The position numbers and the translations under genes were made by a program. Below, in pieces: positions 44,902 to 53,427 of a stretch of 64,000 bases of DNA. Each line of letters opens with the position of its first letter. Position 1 is the first letter of the stretch. The stretch covers positions 3,472,001 through 3,536,000 of the forward strand of contig NZ_LVWJ02000014.1 of assembly GCF_001625015.1 (NCBI RefSeq). Direction: 5' to 3'. Under the pieces are notes generated by a model. It was not told the DNA's origin and did no database searches. It saw only the letters and a list, made by a program, of their open reading frames with translations. This DNA is from Lewinella sp. 4G2. Lineage in GTDB: Bacteria; Bacteroidota; Bacteroidia; Chitinophagales; Saprospiraceae.

Positions 44902-45237
44902 GCGCATGTACTGACCATGGTCAAAAATCCGTTGCGTAACCCGGCAGGGAATCGCATAAATTTAGTGTTGCTGATTTCTAGTTATAATAGCTCCTATTCC
45001 ATTTTTCAGATCAACGAATGGAGATGCTATTCCTTTATGGTTACCTCGGCCTTTACCAATCCTACGTGCGTCGGTACAGGCAAAAAATGCGCGGCCGCGG
45101 GTAGCGGGAGGGATCTCTCAACCCATCTTACCCCGCACCTGCGACCGCGCCCTTCGACTATACTATAAAAACCTAAGCGGGAGATATTGGCCGCTCCCTA
45201 ACGGCGTAACACACTTTAGACAGATTCCTAAATTTTG
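44902..45237. other. 336-bp region between convergent HTCS and GH16 genes
   Basis: It holds the paired 18-bp repeat hairpin (45088-45152) and otherwise AT-rich DNA with no credible gene. Confidence 0.5.
45088..45152 (-). terminator. Terminator-like hairpin made of two opposed 18-bp repeats (copies 14 and 15)
   Basis: TGCGCGGCCGCGGGTAGC (45088-45105, variant with one extra base) faces GCACCTGCGACCGCGCCC (45135-45152) across 29 bp. On the minus strand the stem is followed by CATTTTTTGCC, a T6 run. It lies 85 bp after the stop of the GH16 gene (45238), so it would end that transcript. Confidence 0.65.
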
Positions 45238-47574
45238 CTAACGTACCACCACAAAGCGAGTAGTACTTGCCGGTACGCCTACTTCCGTGAGGTAATAAAG
45301 GCCGGGAGGAAGACTGAGGCCACGAAGTGAATGTACCGCACTGCTTTGTAGTTGGTAGCTGCTTACCTCCCGGCCCGCTTGATCTACAATGGTAAACTGT
45401 CGCGCCTCGGTAGACGGTTCTGCGGCGGTGAGATCGACGGTAATTGCGCTTCCGGATTTTACCTGCGTGGGATAAATCTTAAGGCCCGAACGTACCTCGC
45501 CGCTAAAGCGTACCGTGATCACCTCAGAATAGTTAACCGAGCCGTCCAAGTCAAATTGGCGCAGGCGGTAGTAGTTGAGGCCCGTTTGCGGGTCTTCATC
45601 CAGCAGTTCGTAGTCTGATTGGCTATCACGGGTGCCTGCTCCGTCGCGGCGGCCTATTTCGGTGAAGTTCAGGCCATCAGTAGAGCGCTCTACCGCGACG
45701 AAATCATTATCCACCTCACTGGCGGTTGCCCAGGTTAACAGTACGGATTTCTGCTGCGCCACCGCTCGGAAGTATGCCAGATCGATGGGCAAGGCGAGGG
45801 ATTCACAGATCTCCGCTACTCCCAAGTAATCCACAAAGATCGGAGGGCCCGAGCGTACAATCAGGATTTCGTTATCACCGGCCTCCAGGGCAATTTCCAT
45901 GGTGAACAAGCCGGGGGAACCTCCCTCAAAGCACCAGCGGCCGCTGTCGGTAAAGGTTTGGTCACCCAGGCTGATGCCATTGACTACAACCTCCGCCTGG
46001 CGGTCGATAGCGGACATGTAACCAACGTTGAGTGCGTACGTTCCCGCTTCGGCTACGTTGGCAATGAAGCCGACTGAAGACACGTTGTCCGTACTCAGCC
46101 GCACGTACTCACCATTTCTGGCGGTAGCGCAAGACTGGATTTCTGCGTCGTTCAGAATAGCGTCTTCTGCGTCAATGTCGGTGAGGCTTACACTGCCGCC
46201 GGGCCCCGCACCGAAACAAGTTTGGGGGAGATCGGATATGCTGACGTCCAGGCGATCAAAGGAGCCAAAGAAGTTGGAGGATGCTGCGTTCTGCCCGGTG
46301 CTGGTAAAGCGTACCCGGTGGTTCCCGATTGGCAGGTAGATCTCGGGCAACACCACCGAGCGGGAACGCGATTCACGTGAATACATGTCAATCTCTCCGG
46401 GCAGATCAACCCAGACATCGGGTTCCACCTCCACGCTGGCCGCCCAGGTGCCAAAGTTCAGGAAAGCCAGGTGCGTAAGTTCCAGCGTGTAATACCCCGC
46501 TACATTCTGGCAAATCTCGAAAGTAATGTTGTCCCCGGGTGAGACGTCGCGCATCCGGACGTGGCTGCCGCCGGAGGCATCCGCGTTATTGATTACCGCG
46601 ACGGTACCCCCGTCGTTTTCCGGAGTAAAATTCTCTAGTTCGAGTTCGGGCGTTGCACAGCCAAAACTGGGTGGCTGCCACACCCGAACGTAATCGAAAT
46701 AGGCTCTGGTCAGAACGCCGTTTTCGGCGAGGGTGAAATTATCCATAAATGGCGCCGGGCCCGCCGCGGGGGTTCCGAAACTCGCACCGTTGGAGAGCCA
46801 CAAGTACTGGGCCACGCGGGGAATAAAACGTTCGTTTCCGTTGACCTCGCCGTAGATCGTTTCGGTCGTATCGAAACCGCGCACACCGAGGTCGCCATCG
46901 TAGTAGATTCGAATCTCATCTTCCGTCCACATCATGCCGAAAGTGTGGTATTCTCCGTTGTGCAGCCCGGGGGTCTCGTAGCGCAGGGTGTTGGCGGCGC
47001 GCGTCCCCTCCGCGTACCCGTCGATGTGAATGACGGCCTTGGTGTAATCTTGGTACCATGCGGATTCGAAGATATCCACTTCAGCTCCGTCGTGGCCGGT
47101 GCTGTCGATATTGGCCTGGCCCGCAGAGGTCATCCAGAAAGCAGTGTGGGTGCCCAGGTCTGCCTGACCAATCAAAACCCGGCACTCGTAATAGCCATAT
47201 CGCGACTGGTAAAGCCCGTCCGACCTAACGGAGCCGGTGTGCATGATTCCGTCGTCCACCTTATCCACGCGCAATACAAGATTACCGTTCTCGACGGAGA
47301 CGTTATCCGGCCGCCAGTACCATTCATTAATGATGTAGCCCGTCCCCTCATCGTTACCGCGTGGGGCTCGGCTGCGGGGGCTATCGTCCATTACCCACTT
47401 TGTGAGGTCAAGAGAATCAGCGCCAAACTCGTCGCTGAAAACAAGCTCCCAATCCGCGGGCATTCCGCTGAAGTCGGGCACTGCGTCGGAGGGAGTTGTG
47501 GGGTCCACGAACGACTGGGCGCCGAGGGATCCGGCCAGGAGCAGGCCAAAGAGGAAAGTGAAAGTAGATCGCAT
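45238..47574 (-). CDS. Secreted GH16 glycoside hydrolase with CBM-like and T9SS domains
   Basis: A 778-residue exoenzyme. Signal peptide (MRSTFTFLFGLLLAGSLGAQ), GH16 catalytic domain (~25-300) with the ExDxxE motif as EVDIFE (Glu165 nucleophile, Asp167, Glu170 acid/base), then two beta-sandwich CBM6-like domains (~315-440 and ~455-585; YYTLELTHLAFLNFG, YALNVGYMSA). A Fn3-like segment (VLLTWATASEVDNDFVAVER) follows, and the type A sorting domain ends RFVVVR. GH16 enzymes cut beta-1,3/1,4-glucans or galactans; the sulfatases nearby favour a marine galactan, but this is not certain. ATG 47574 is chosen: the longer frame to 47700 has no signal peptide at its start. Confidence 0.88.
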   Translation of the reverse strand: MRSTFTFLFGLLLAGSLGAQSFVDPTTPSDAVPDFSGMPADWELVFSDEFGADSLDLTKWVMDDSPRSRAPRGNDEGTGYIINEWYWRPDNVSVENGNLVLRVDKVDDGIMHTGSVRSDGLYQSRYGYYECRVLIGQADLGTHTAFWMTSAGQANIDSTGHDGAEVDIFESAWYQDYTKAVIHIDGYAEGTRAANTLRYETPGLHNGEYHTFGMMWTEDEIRIYYDGDLGVRGFDTTETIYGEVNGNERFIPRVAQYLWLSNGASFGTPAAGPAPFMDNFTLAENGVLTRAYFDYVRVWQPPSFGCATPELELENFTPENDGGTVAVINNADASGGSHVRMRDVSPGDNITFEICQNVAGYYTLELTHLAFLNFGTWAASVEVEPDVWVDLPGEIDMYSRESRSRSVVLPEIYLPIGNHRVRFTSTGQNAASSNFFGSFDRLDVSISDLPQTCFGAGPGGSVSLTDIDAEDAILNDAEIQSCATARNGEYVRLSTDNVSSVGFIANVAEAGTYALNVGYMSAIDRQAEVVVNGISLGDQTFTDSGRWCFEGGSPGLFTMEIALEAGDNEILIVRSGPPIFVDYLGVAEICESLALPIDLAYFRAVAQQKSVLLTWATASEVDNDFVAVERSTDGLNFTEIGRRDGAGTRDSQSDYELLDEDPQTGLNYYRLRQFDLDGSVNYSEVITVRFSGEVRSGLKIYPTQVKSGSAITVDLTAAEPSTEARQFTIVDQAGREVSSYQLQSSAVHSLRGLSLPPGLYYLTEVGVPASTTRFVVVR

Positions 47575-47608
47575 ATCTAAGTTGATTAAATGCACTAAAT
47601 GATTTAAT

Positions 47609-47626
47609 GGGCGCTGCCGCGGGTGC
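47609..47626 (-). repeat. Dispersed 18-bp repeat, copy 16 (5' of the first GH16 gene)
   Basis: On the gene's strand it reads GCACCCGCGGCAGCGCCC, 34 nt before the ATG at 47574, in sense orientation. Confidence 0.75.
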
Positions 47627-47634
47627 GATGTTCG

Positions 47635-47652
47635 GTGCAACGAACAAGGACC
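47635..47652 (-). promoter_or_regulatory. 18-bp box shared by both GH16 upstream regions (site 1)
   Basis: The minus strand reads GGTCCTTGTTCGTTGCAC. The same box with one change is at 50037-50054 before the second GH16 gene. Here it ends 60 bp before the ATG. It is a candidate site for the regulator of the locus. Confidence 0.45.
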
Positions 47653-47970
47653 AGTCAGCCACCACCAGTTGATTAGTTGGATGCCCAAAACTACCCGCAA
47701 GCGTAGGTGTCAGAAAGGGGGCAAAGCGTCAAAATGAAGGGGGAAATGAGGCAATCCGGCCAGCCAGAGCCACGCGGACGCTGATTTCCAGGTGGTGGTC
47801 TGCCGGTCCCCCATCGAAATGGGATTTTCAGGTGCTGGAAGCACTTTCTGGAATAGAATCGTTACCTACTATCGAGTGGGCAAATATCCGTGGTACGGAT
47901 TCGGTCCTCTGAATAAAATAGGAATCTAAAAGAGGACGAGTTCCCTTTGACTGCCTGGCCTGATCAAAAA

Positions 47971-48038
47971 GCGCGGTCCGCAGGTACTGGGGCCGGTCGG
48001 GTTTACCCCCAACCGATACTGCACCTGCGGCCGCGCCT
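47971..48038 (-). terminator. Terminator-like hairpin made of two opposed 18-bp repeats (copies 17 and 18)
   Basis: GCGCGGTCCGCAGGTAC (47972-47988, one extra T) faces GCACCTGCGGCCGCGCCT (48021-48038) across 32 bp; the loop has its own GGG/CCC pairing. On the minus strand CTTTTTGATC follows, a T5 run. It lies 84 bp after the stop of the second GH16 gene, the same layout as at 45088-45152. Confidence 0.65.
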
Positions 48039-48122
48039 AACACTACTTATCGAGCATCATACAAAATATAAAAGAGATCTGCTCGCCGCCGTGGACGAGC
48101 AGATCTCCGGCGCTCAGGATGT

Positions 48123-49961
48123 TTACCGGACGACGACGAAACGCGTCGTATTCTCCGGTTTGCCTTCTTCGGAGAGGTAGTACACACCCGGCGGCAAGTT
48201 GACGTCCTTCAGGGTGTGCAAACCGCCACTACTGAATTGAGGCTGGCTGCGCACCCGGCCAGTCTGGTCGATAATTGAGAACTTTCTTGGCGCTAAATAA
48301 TCCCCGGTTGTAGCATCGCTTAATGCTACCGTAATGGTTCCGTGCGACCGGACTGGGTTGGGGAATACTTGAATCTCATTGTTGCCAATTTTGATGACAT
48401 TGCTGTTGGCATTGCTGTTCGCATTGCTGGCGCTTGCGGGAGTAACCGGGGCTATTCCGGAGCTGCCGAGGGCGTCATTGCTTACGGGTCCTTCATCGCC
48501 ATCGGCAACCTGGGCGTATTGCTGAACCTGGGCAGTTTCTGCTGGTAAGTCATCAAGTGGGTCGTATACGTATTCAACTCGCAGGCGGTCAAAAGAACCT
48601 CTCGTTCCTGGACCTTGGGAATTACGATGAGGCCCAAGAAATCTGAATCTGATGCGATGATTACCCGGGCCTAAACGAACATTCGCAAACCTGACGCTCT
48701 GACTTGCCGGACTTGCAGCGTACATACTGAATGAACGGATAGGTATCCAATTCCCGGATCCATCTTCAATTTCAGCGACCCAGCGTCCGTTACGGGGATG
48801 GGCGATGTAATCCAGGTAGATGGTGTATATGCCCTCAACGTTATGGCACATTGGGAAAGCGATTCGCCCGCCCGTTTGAACACCGTATGCGAGTAGATGC
48901 CTACCGCCACTCGCTTGGCTATGATCTACCCGAGTTAGGGAAGCATCAACTGGGCTGGGTCTAAATGTTTCCAGCTCCATTTCCTGCTCTCCGCACCGAT
49001 CCTCCGGAAATTGCCAGACCCGCACGTAGTTAAAGCGCGCTCTGGTCAGATAGCCAGGAGGGTGGTCGGTGAATTGATCTACGAATGGATTACCAGATCC
49101 CTTGGCAGGCGTGCCAAAACTCGCTCCGTTGGACAACCACAAGTATTCTCCAACACGGGGAACGAAATATCCACTGGTATCGGGCTCGGGGCCATTCCCA
49201 TTATCCGTCGAGTAGATGATGAGATCACCGTCGGCATTTCGCGCGGGGAGGCCATCGTAAAAAATCTGAATTGAAGAGGGCGTCCAAAGCATGCCAAAAG
49301 TGTGGAGCCCTTCATCGTGCAAACCCGGGGTTCGGTATCGGAATGTTTTGGTAGTCTGATGTTCGTCGTACCCATCCGCGTGAATAGCCACGTTAGTTGC
49401 ATCGGTGTGCCAGGCAGATTCGAATATGTCAATTTCTGCTCCATCAATTCCCCAGTCTCCCAGTTCATTCTGGGTATCGGCCTGCAGCCAGAAGGCTGTG
49501 TGGGTACCCTGGGCGGCGGTGCCGATCCGAACCTCACACTCGTAGTAGCCGTACCGCGCTTGGTACCGATGACGTGATCGCACGGACCCCGTGTGCATAA
49601 CGCCGGGGCCAATCTTCCGAGCTTCCAGATTCAGCCTGCCCCCGCTCTCTTCCACCATAGCCCGTCGCCAATACCATTCGTCGACGTAGTAACCATTCGA
49701 ATCTACCCGATTGATGGGTAGCACCCCGGGGGTGCCCCGAGGGGTTCGCGATTCCTGGCTCTCTACGATTTCCCATTTGTCAGGATTGAGCTCTCCGTCA
49801 TTGAACTCGTCGCTGAAGACTAATTCCCAGCGCTGGTTATCGTATCTGGGCGGGAGCCGGGGTCGCTGGTTAGTGGAGGTTGCTGGGTCAACGAAGCGAT
49901 TTTGCCCAGTAAGGCAGGTGGTGGCCACCAAGGCCAGTAATAACATAATAGAATAACGCAT
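48123..49961 (-). CDS. Secreted GH16 glycoside hydrolase, second copy
   Basis: A 612-residue paralogue of the enzyme at 45238-47574. Signal peptide (MRYSIMLLLALVATTCLTGQ), GH16 domain (~25-310) with EIDIFE (Glu176, Asp178, Glu181), one CBM6-like domain (~320-460; YTIYLDYIAHPRNGRWVAE), a linker with Asn/Ala/Ser repeats (NANSNANSN) and a type A sorting domain with the same RFVVVR end. Flanking sequence of the catalytic site (ESAWHTDATNVAIHADGY) is very close to the first enzyme, so both likely act on the same type of polymer at different points. It is divergent from SusC; 307 bp separate the starts. Confidence 0.88.
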   Translation of the reverse strand: MRYSIMLLLALVATTCLTGQNRFVDPATSTNQRPRLPPRYDNQRWELVFSDEFNDGELNPDKWEIVESQESRTPRGTPGVLPINRVDSNGYYVDEWYWRRAMVEESGGRLNLEARKIGPGVMHTGSVRSRHRYQARYGYYECEVRIGTAAQGTHTAFWLQADTQNELGDWGIDGAEIDIFESAWHTDATNVAIHADGYDEHQTTKTFRYRTPGLHDEGLHTFGMLWTPSSIQIFYDGLPARNADGDLIIYSTDNGNGPEPDTSGYFVPRVGEYLWLSNGASFGTPAKGSGNPFVDQFTDHPPGYLTRARFNYVRVWQFPEDRCGEQEMELETFRPSPVDASLTRVDHSQASGGRHLLAYGVQTGGRIAFPMCHNVEGIYTIYLDYIAHPRNGRWVAEIEDGSGNWIPIRSFSMYAASPASQSVRFANVRLGPGNHRIRFRFLGPHRNSQGPGTRGSFDRLRVEYVYDPLDDLPAETAQVQQYAQVADGDEGPVSNDALGSSGIAPVTPASASNANSNANSNVIKIGNNEIQVFPNPVRSHGTITVALSDATTGDYLAPRKFSIIDQTGRVRSQPQFSSGGLHTLKDVNLPPGVYYLSEEGKPENTTRFVVVR

Positions 49962-50268
49962 GATCTAATAGGTGTGAAAATTCAAGGTTGCGGATCGTAA
50001 ATGTGTAAATCCGCAAACGCGCCGGTACCCAGCCCAGTGCAACGAGCAAGGACCGGACGCGCAACGGGTTATCCGTTCGATGAGCCGAATCTATTTTACC
50101 TTGAATCGACCGGGCGGGGTTTGGGCCGTCAAGCACCCGGGGGCTACCGGGCGGAACGTAAAGTGCCATCTCCTGCTGTGAATACCTCCCCCCGTTGGCT
50201 GATTTACCCCCCTCCTATTTTCCCGGACTGAGTGACATTTGTCCTAACGAACTAAGCACTCACCAGTC
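49962..50268. other. 307-bp divergent promoter region between GH16 and SusC genes
   Basis: Both flanking genes start away from this gap, so it holds promoters for both. It has the second copy of the 18-bp GH16 box (50037-50054). Before SusC, GTCCTAACGAACTAAGCAC (50239-50257) is slightly like that box. No clear TTTG/TAnnTTTG pair was found. Confidence 0.45.
50037..50054 (-). promoter_or_regulatory. 18-bp box shared by both GH16 upstream regions (site 2)
   Basis: The minus strand reads GGTCCTTGCTCGTTGCAC, 17 of 18 bases as at 47635-47652. It ends 75 bp before the ATG at 49961. Confidence 0.45.
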
Positions 50269-53200
50269 ATGCAAAAACTTACTACATACTTTACGTTGCT
50301 ATTGCTCCTTTGCGGGAGCGTTGCCCTAAACGCTCAGGCCAGGACGGTCACCGGAACCATTACCGACCCGGATGGGACGCCACTCATCGGGGCGACCGTC
50401 CTGATTGTAGGGACAACCAGTGGCACCGTCACCGACTTTGATGGCCGCTACAGTATTCAGGCCAGCCCCGTGGATACCTTATACTTTACCTACACAGGTT
50501 ACGGTGCCCAACGGGAAGCTGTCGGTAACCGGGCGTCGATTGACCTCTCGCTGCAGCCCGATAGCGAGATACTGGACGAAATTGTGGTGGTCGGCTACGG
50601 CACCCAGAAGAAGGTCAACCTGACCGGGGCCATCTCCACCATAAACGCTGAGGAACTGGCGGCCGTCCCGGTACCTAATACCCTCAATTTGTTGCAGGGG
50701 CAGGCCGCGGGCGTTCAGCTCACCATGCCCGGCGGGCAACCGGGTTCGGACCAAGCCATTATCCGTATCCGTGGCGCGGGTAGCATTGGAGGTGACGCCA
50801 ATAACACCGCAAAGAACAACCCACTGGTTCTGATTGACGGCCTCCAGTCAACCCTCGGGGACCTAGGGAACCTGAGCCCGAGTGAGATCGAAAGCGTGAG
50901 CGTCCTGAAGGATGCGGCGTCATCAGCGATCTACGGAGCGCGGGCGGCCAACGGCGTAGTACTCGTGACAACCAAGCGCGGGAAGGCGGGTAAGACGCGG
51001 GTCAATTTTTCCACTTTCCAGGGCACCCAACGGGCAACTATTCTGCCTGAGTTCGTGGATTCCTGGGAGTACGCCGAACTTAAGAACGAAGCCCGCATTA
51101 ATGCCGGCCGCCCTGCGTATTTCACGGAGGCTACCATTGACAGCCTGCGGGCGGGAAACAATCCGGACCTCTACCCAAACACCCACTGGGAGGACGAGGT
51201 GTTCGGTAATGGTTTCATCAGCCGCTACGATCTTGGCATCAGTGGCGGTACGGAAAAATCTCAATTCCAAGTCAACGGGTCTTTTCAAGATCAAGATGGG
51301 CTCATTGAAAAGCAGGGAGCGAAGCGGTACAACCTTCGGGCAAACGTACAGACGCAGCTTAGTGACCGAATAGACTTCGGCCTGAATATCGGTGCCTACC
51401 GCCAGGACCGCCGGGCATCCGCAGCATCGACCACCACAATCGTACGCCGGATGTATTTCAGCCAACCACTCGTTCCGGTGCGTTGGAACACCGGAGACTT
51501 TGCCGGGGAGCTGGCGGGGTTCACTACCCTCGGAACCGGCAACCCAAAGCAGGTACAAAACCCCATCGAAAGGGTACTGCTCGGAGATTTGCAGGACATC
51601 AGTGACCGAATCACCCTACAGGGTAACTTCGGAATCCGATTAATGGATGGGTTGCGTTTCCAAACCAATCTGGGCTACTCCTACAATTCATCTACGTTGG
51701 AGTCTTTCACCCCTACCTCCCAGGTGGTCCGCTTCAACGGCGTCTTCGCCGGCGGCATTAGGAACAACTCGCTCATCAACGAATTCGCCAGTCGGGCCCA
51801 GTACCAAATTGATAATCTGCTGACGTATAACCGGGGCATCGGCCAACATTCTTTTGATTTGCTCGTAGGGCACTCCGCGATCGATACCAAGAATCGCAAC
51901 TTTGGTTCTTCCGTGATGGATCTGGCCGGCGGGCTCAGCGTACTTGACGCTGGGATCACGGACCCTACCGTGACCGGCGGCCGGTCAGACTGGGCGCTGC
52001 AGTCTTTATTCGGTCGCTTCAACTATACTTTTGACGATCGCTACTTGTTTGAGGCCAATATCCGCCGTGATGGGTCCAGCCGTTTTGGGCGTGAGAATCA
52101 GTACGGAGTGTTTCCATCGTTCAGCCTTGGTTGGCGCCCCACTCAGGAAGCCTTTCTGGAAAGCATCGCGGAGGTAGCCGACGTAAAATTCCGCGCCAGT
52201 TGGGGAACGCTAGGTAACCAGGAGATTGGCAACTACTCCTACATTCAGAACATCAACATTGAGCAGAATTACGTCGATGCGGATGGCAACATCATCAGTG
52301 GTGCCGCCATCACCGGATACGCCAACCCCGCATTGCGTTGGGAAGAAACGACGACGTCAAATATTGGTGCCGACGTGGCCCTGTGGAACGGCAAGGTCAA
52401 CCTCAGCGCGGATTACTTCGTGAAGCGGACGGATGGTATCCTGACCAGTCTTCCCTTGGCGCCTTCTTACGGAGCGGTTGGCTCACCCACCCAGAACGCG
52501 GCGGTTGTGGACAACAGCGGTTGGGAATTTCTGGCCGGTTACCAGAATACCTTCGGAAAGTTCCGTTTTGGCATTAGTGGTAACCTTGCTACGCTGGAAA
52601 ATGAAGTCATTGACTTTAACGACCAGATTCGCATTGATGGGGTGACCATCACTCAGGAGGGTGAAGCGATCAATTCCTTCTACGGGCTCGAAGCAGTCGG
52701 TATCTTCCAAACCGAACAGGAGGTGGAGGCGCACGCCACTCAACTTGCAGGCACCTCGCCAGGGGACCTTAAGTACAAAGACCAGAACGGTGATGGCGTC
52801 ATCAACGATGAGGACCGCACCGTCATTGGCAATCAAATCCCCGGGCTGAGTTACGGTTTTAATCTGGACTTCTCTTACGCCGGTTTTGACTTTTCCGCCC
52901 TCTTTCAAGGCGTTGGTGACGTAAGTGTTTACGGCCGTGGGTGGGGCAACGATGGTGTACAGAACCCTCGGGCAAATACCGTACGCCGCTGGCTGAACCG
53001 CTGGACGCCGGAGAACCCCAGTGAAGAGTTTATTCGCGTAAACGTGGCCGGTGCTTTCAATTCACCAATCAGTTCTTACTGGCTGGAAGACGCAAGTTAC
53101 CTACGCCTTAAAAATGTTCAACTTGGCTACACCTTCAGAGGGCCGGCATTCGACAAGGTCGGGCTGAACCAGCTGCGGGTCTACGTAAGTGGGCAGAATC

Positions 53201-53316
53201 TGCTCACGTTTACCGGCCTGGAAGACTGGGATCCGGAACGGCTTCCGAGCGTGACAAACATGGCCTTTCACCCCCAAACTACTACTTACGCCGCTGGCCT
53301 CTCCGTTAGCTTCTAG
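50269..53316 (+). CDS. susC: SusC/RagA-type TonB-linked outer-membrane transporter
   Basis: A 1015-residue glycan importer. Signal peptide (TLLLLLCGSVALNAQ), carboxypeptidase-regulatory-like domain (~25-105; VTGTITDPDGTPLIGATVLI), the TonB-box-like EIVVVGYGTQKK, plug domain (~115-230; LNLLQGQAAGVQLTMPGG, VLKDAASSAIYGARAANGVV) and a 22-strand barrel ending in the C-terminal Phe of ...GLSVSF. With the SusD lipoprotein encoded next, it draws oligosaccharides made by the surface enzymes into the periplasm. It is the first gene of the + operon SusC-SusD-sulfatase-GH43-sulfatase. Confidence 0.93.
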   Translation: MQKLTTYFTLLLLLCGSVALNAQARTVTGTITDPDGTPLIGATVLIVGTTSGTVTDFDGRYSIQASPVDTLYFTYTGYGAQREAVGNRASIDLSLQPDSEILDEIVVVGYGTQKKVNLTGAISTINAEELAAVPVPNTLNLLQGQAAGVQLTMPGGQPGSDQAIIRIRGAGSIGGDANNTAKNNPLVLIDGLQSTLGDLGNLSPSEIESVSVLKDAASSAIYGARAANGVVLVTTKRGKAGKTRVNFSTFQGTQRATILPEFVDSWEYAELKNEARINAGRPAYFTEATIDSLRAGNNPDLYPNTHWEDEVFGNGFISRYDLGISGGTEKSQFQVNGSFQDQDGLIEKQGAKRYNLRANVQTQLSDRIDFGLNIGAYRQDRRASAASTTTIVRRMYFSQPLVPVRWNTGDFAGELAGFTTLGTGNPKQVQNPIERVLLGDLQDISDRITLQGNFGIRLMDGLRFQTNLGYSYNSSTLESFTPTSQVVRFNGVFAGGIRNNSLINEFASRAQYQIDNLLTYNRGIGQHSFDLLVGHSAIDTKNRNFGSSVMDLAGGLSVLDAGITDPTVTGGRSDWALQSLFGRFNYTFDDRYLFEANIRRDGSSRFGRENQYGVFPSFSLGWRPTQEAFLESIAEVADVKFRASWGTLGNQEIGNYSYIQNINIEQNYVDADGNIISGAAITGYANPALRWEETTTSNIGADVALWNGKVNLSADYFVKRTDGILTSLPLAPSYGAVGSPTQNAAVVDNSGWEFLAGYQNTFGKFRFGISGNLATLENEVIDFNDQIRIDGVTITQEGEAINSFYGLEAVGIFQTEQEVEAHATQLAGTSPGDLKYKDQNGDGVINDEDRTVIGNQIPGLSYGFNLDFSYAGFDFSALFQGVGDVSVYGRGWGNDGVQNPRANTVRRWLNRWTPENPSEEFIRVNVAGAFNSPISSYWLEDASYLRLKNVQLGYTFRGPAFDKVGLNQLRVYVSGQNLLTFTGLEDWDPERLPSVTNMAFHPQTTTYAAGLSVSF

Positions 53317-53427
53317 GCATCGAAAGCGGCTATCCGACCGCCTGATCTCAACTACCTCCAAACAATTTAAGCAAATCCGTGCACTAGAAGATTTAATTCT
53401 TCTACTGGCACTGGCAACCATAACATC

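Larger units (their letters stand above)
47575..48122. other. 548-bp gap between the two GH16 genes
   Basis: The part next to 47574 has the start region of the first GH16 gene with an 18-bp repeat and the shared box. The part next to 48123 has the hairpin that ends the second GH16 gene. Nothing codes between them. Confidence 0.5.

Noticed and set aside
44917-45168. Small plus-strand gene after the first HTCS
   Set aside because: The frame reads through the paired 18-bp repeat hairpin and has no recognisable feature.
47575-47700. N-terminal extension of the first GH16 protein
   Set aside because: It would read through the 18-bp repeat and put a normal signal peptide in the middle of the protein; ATG 47574 is better.
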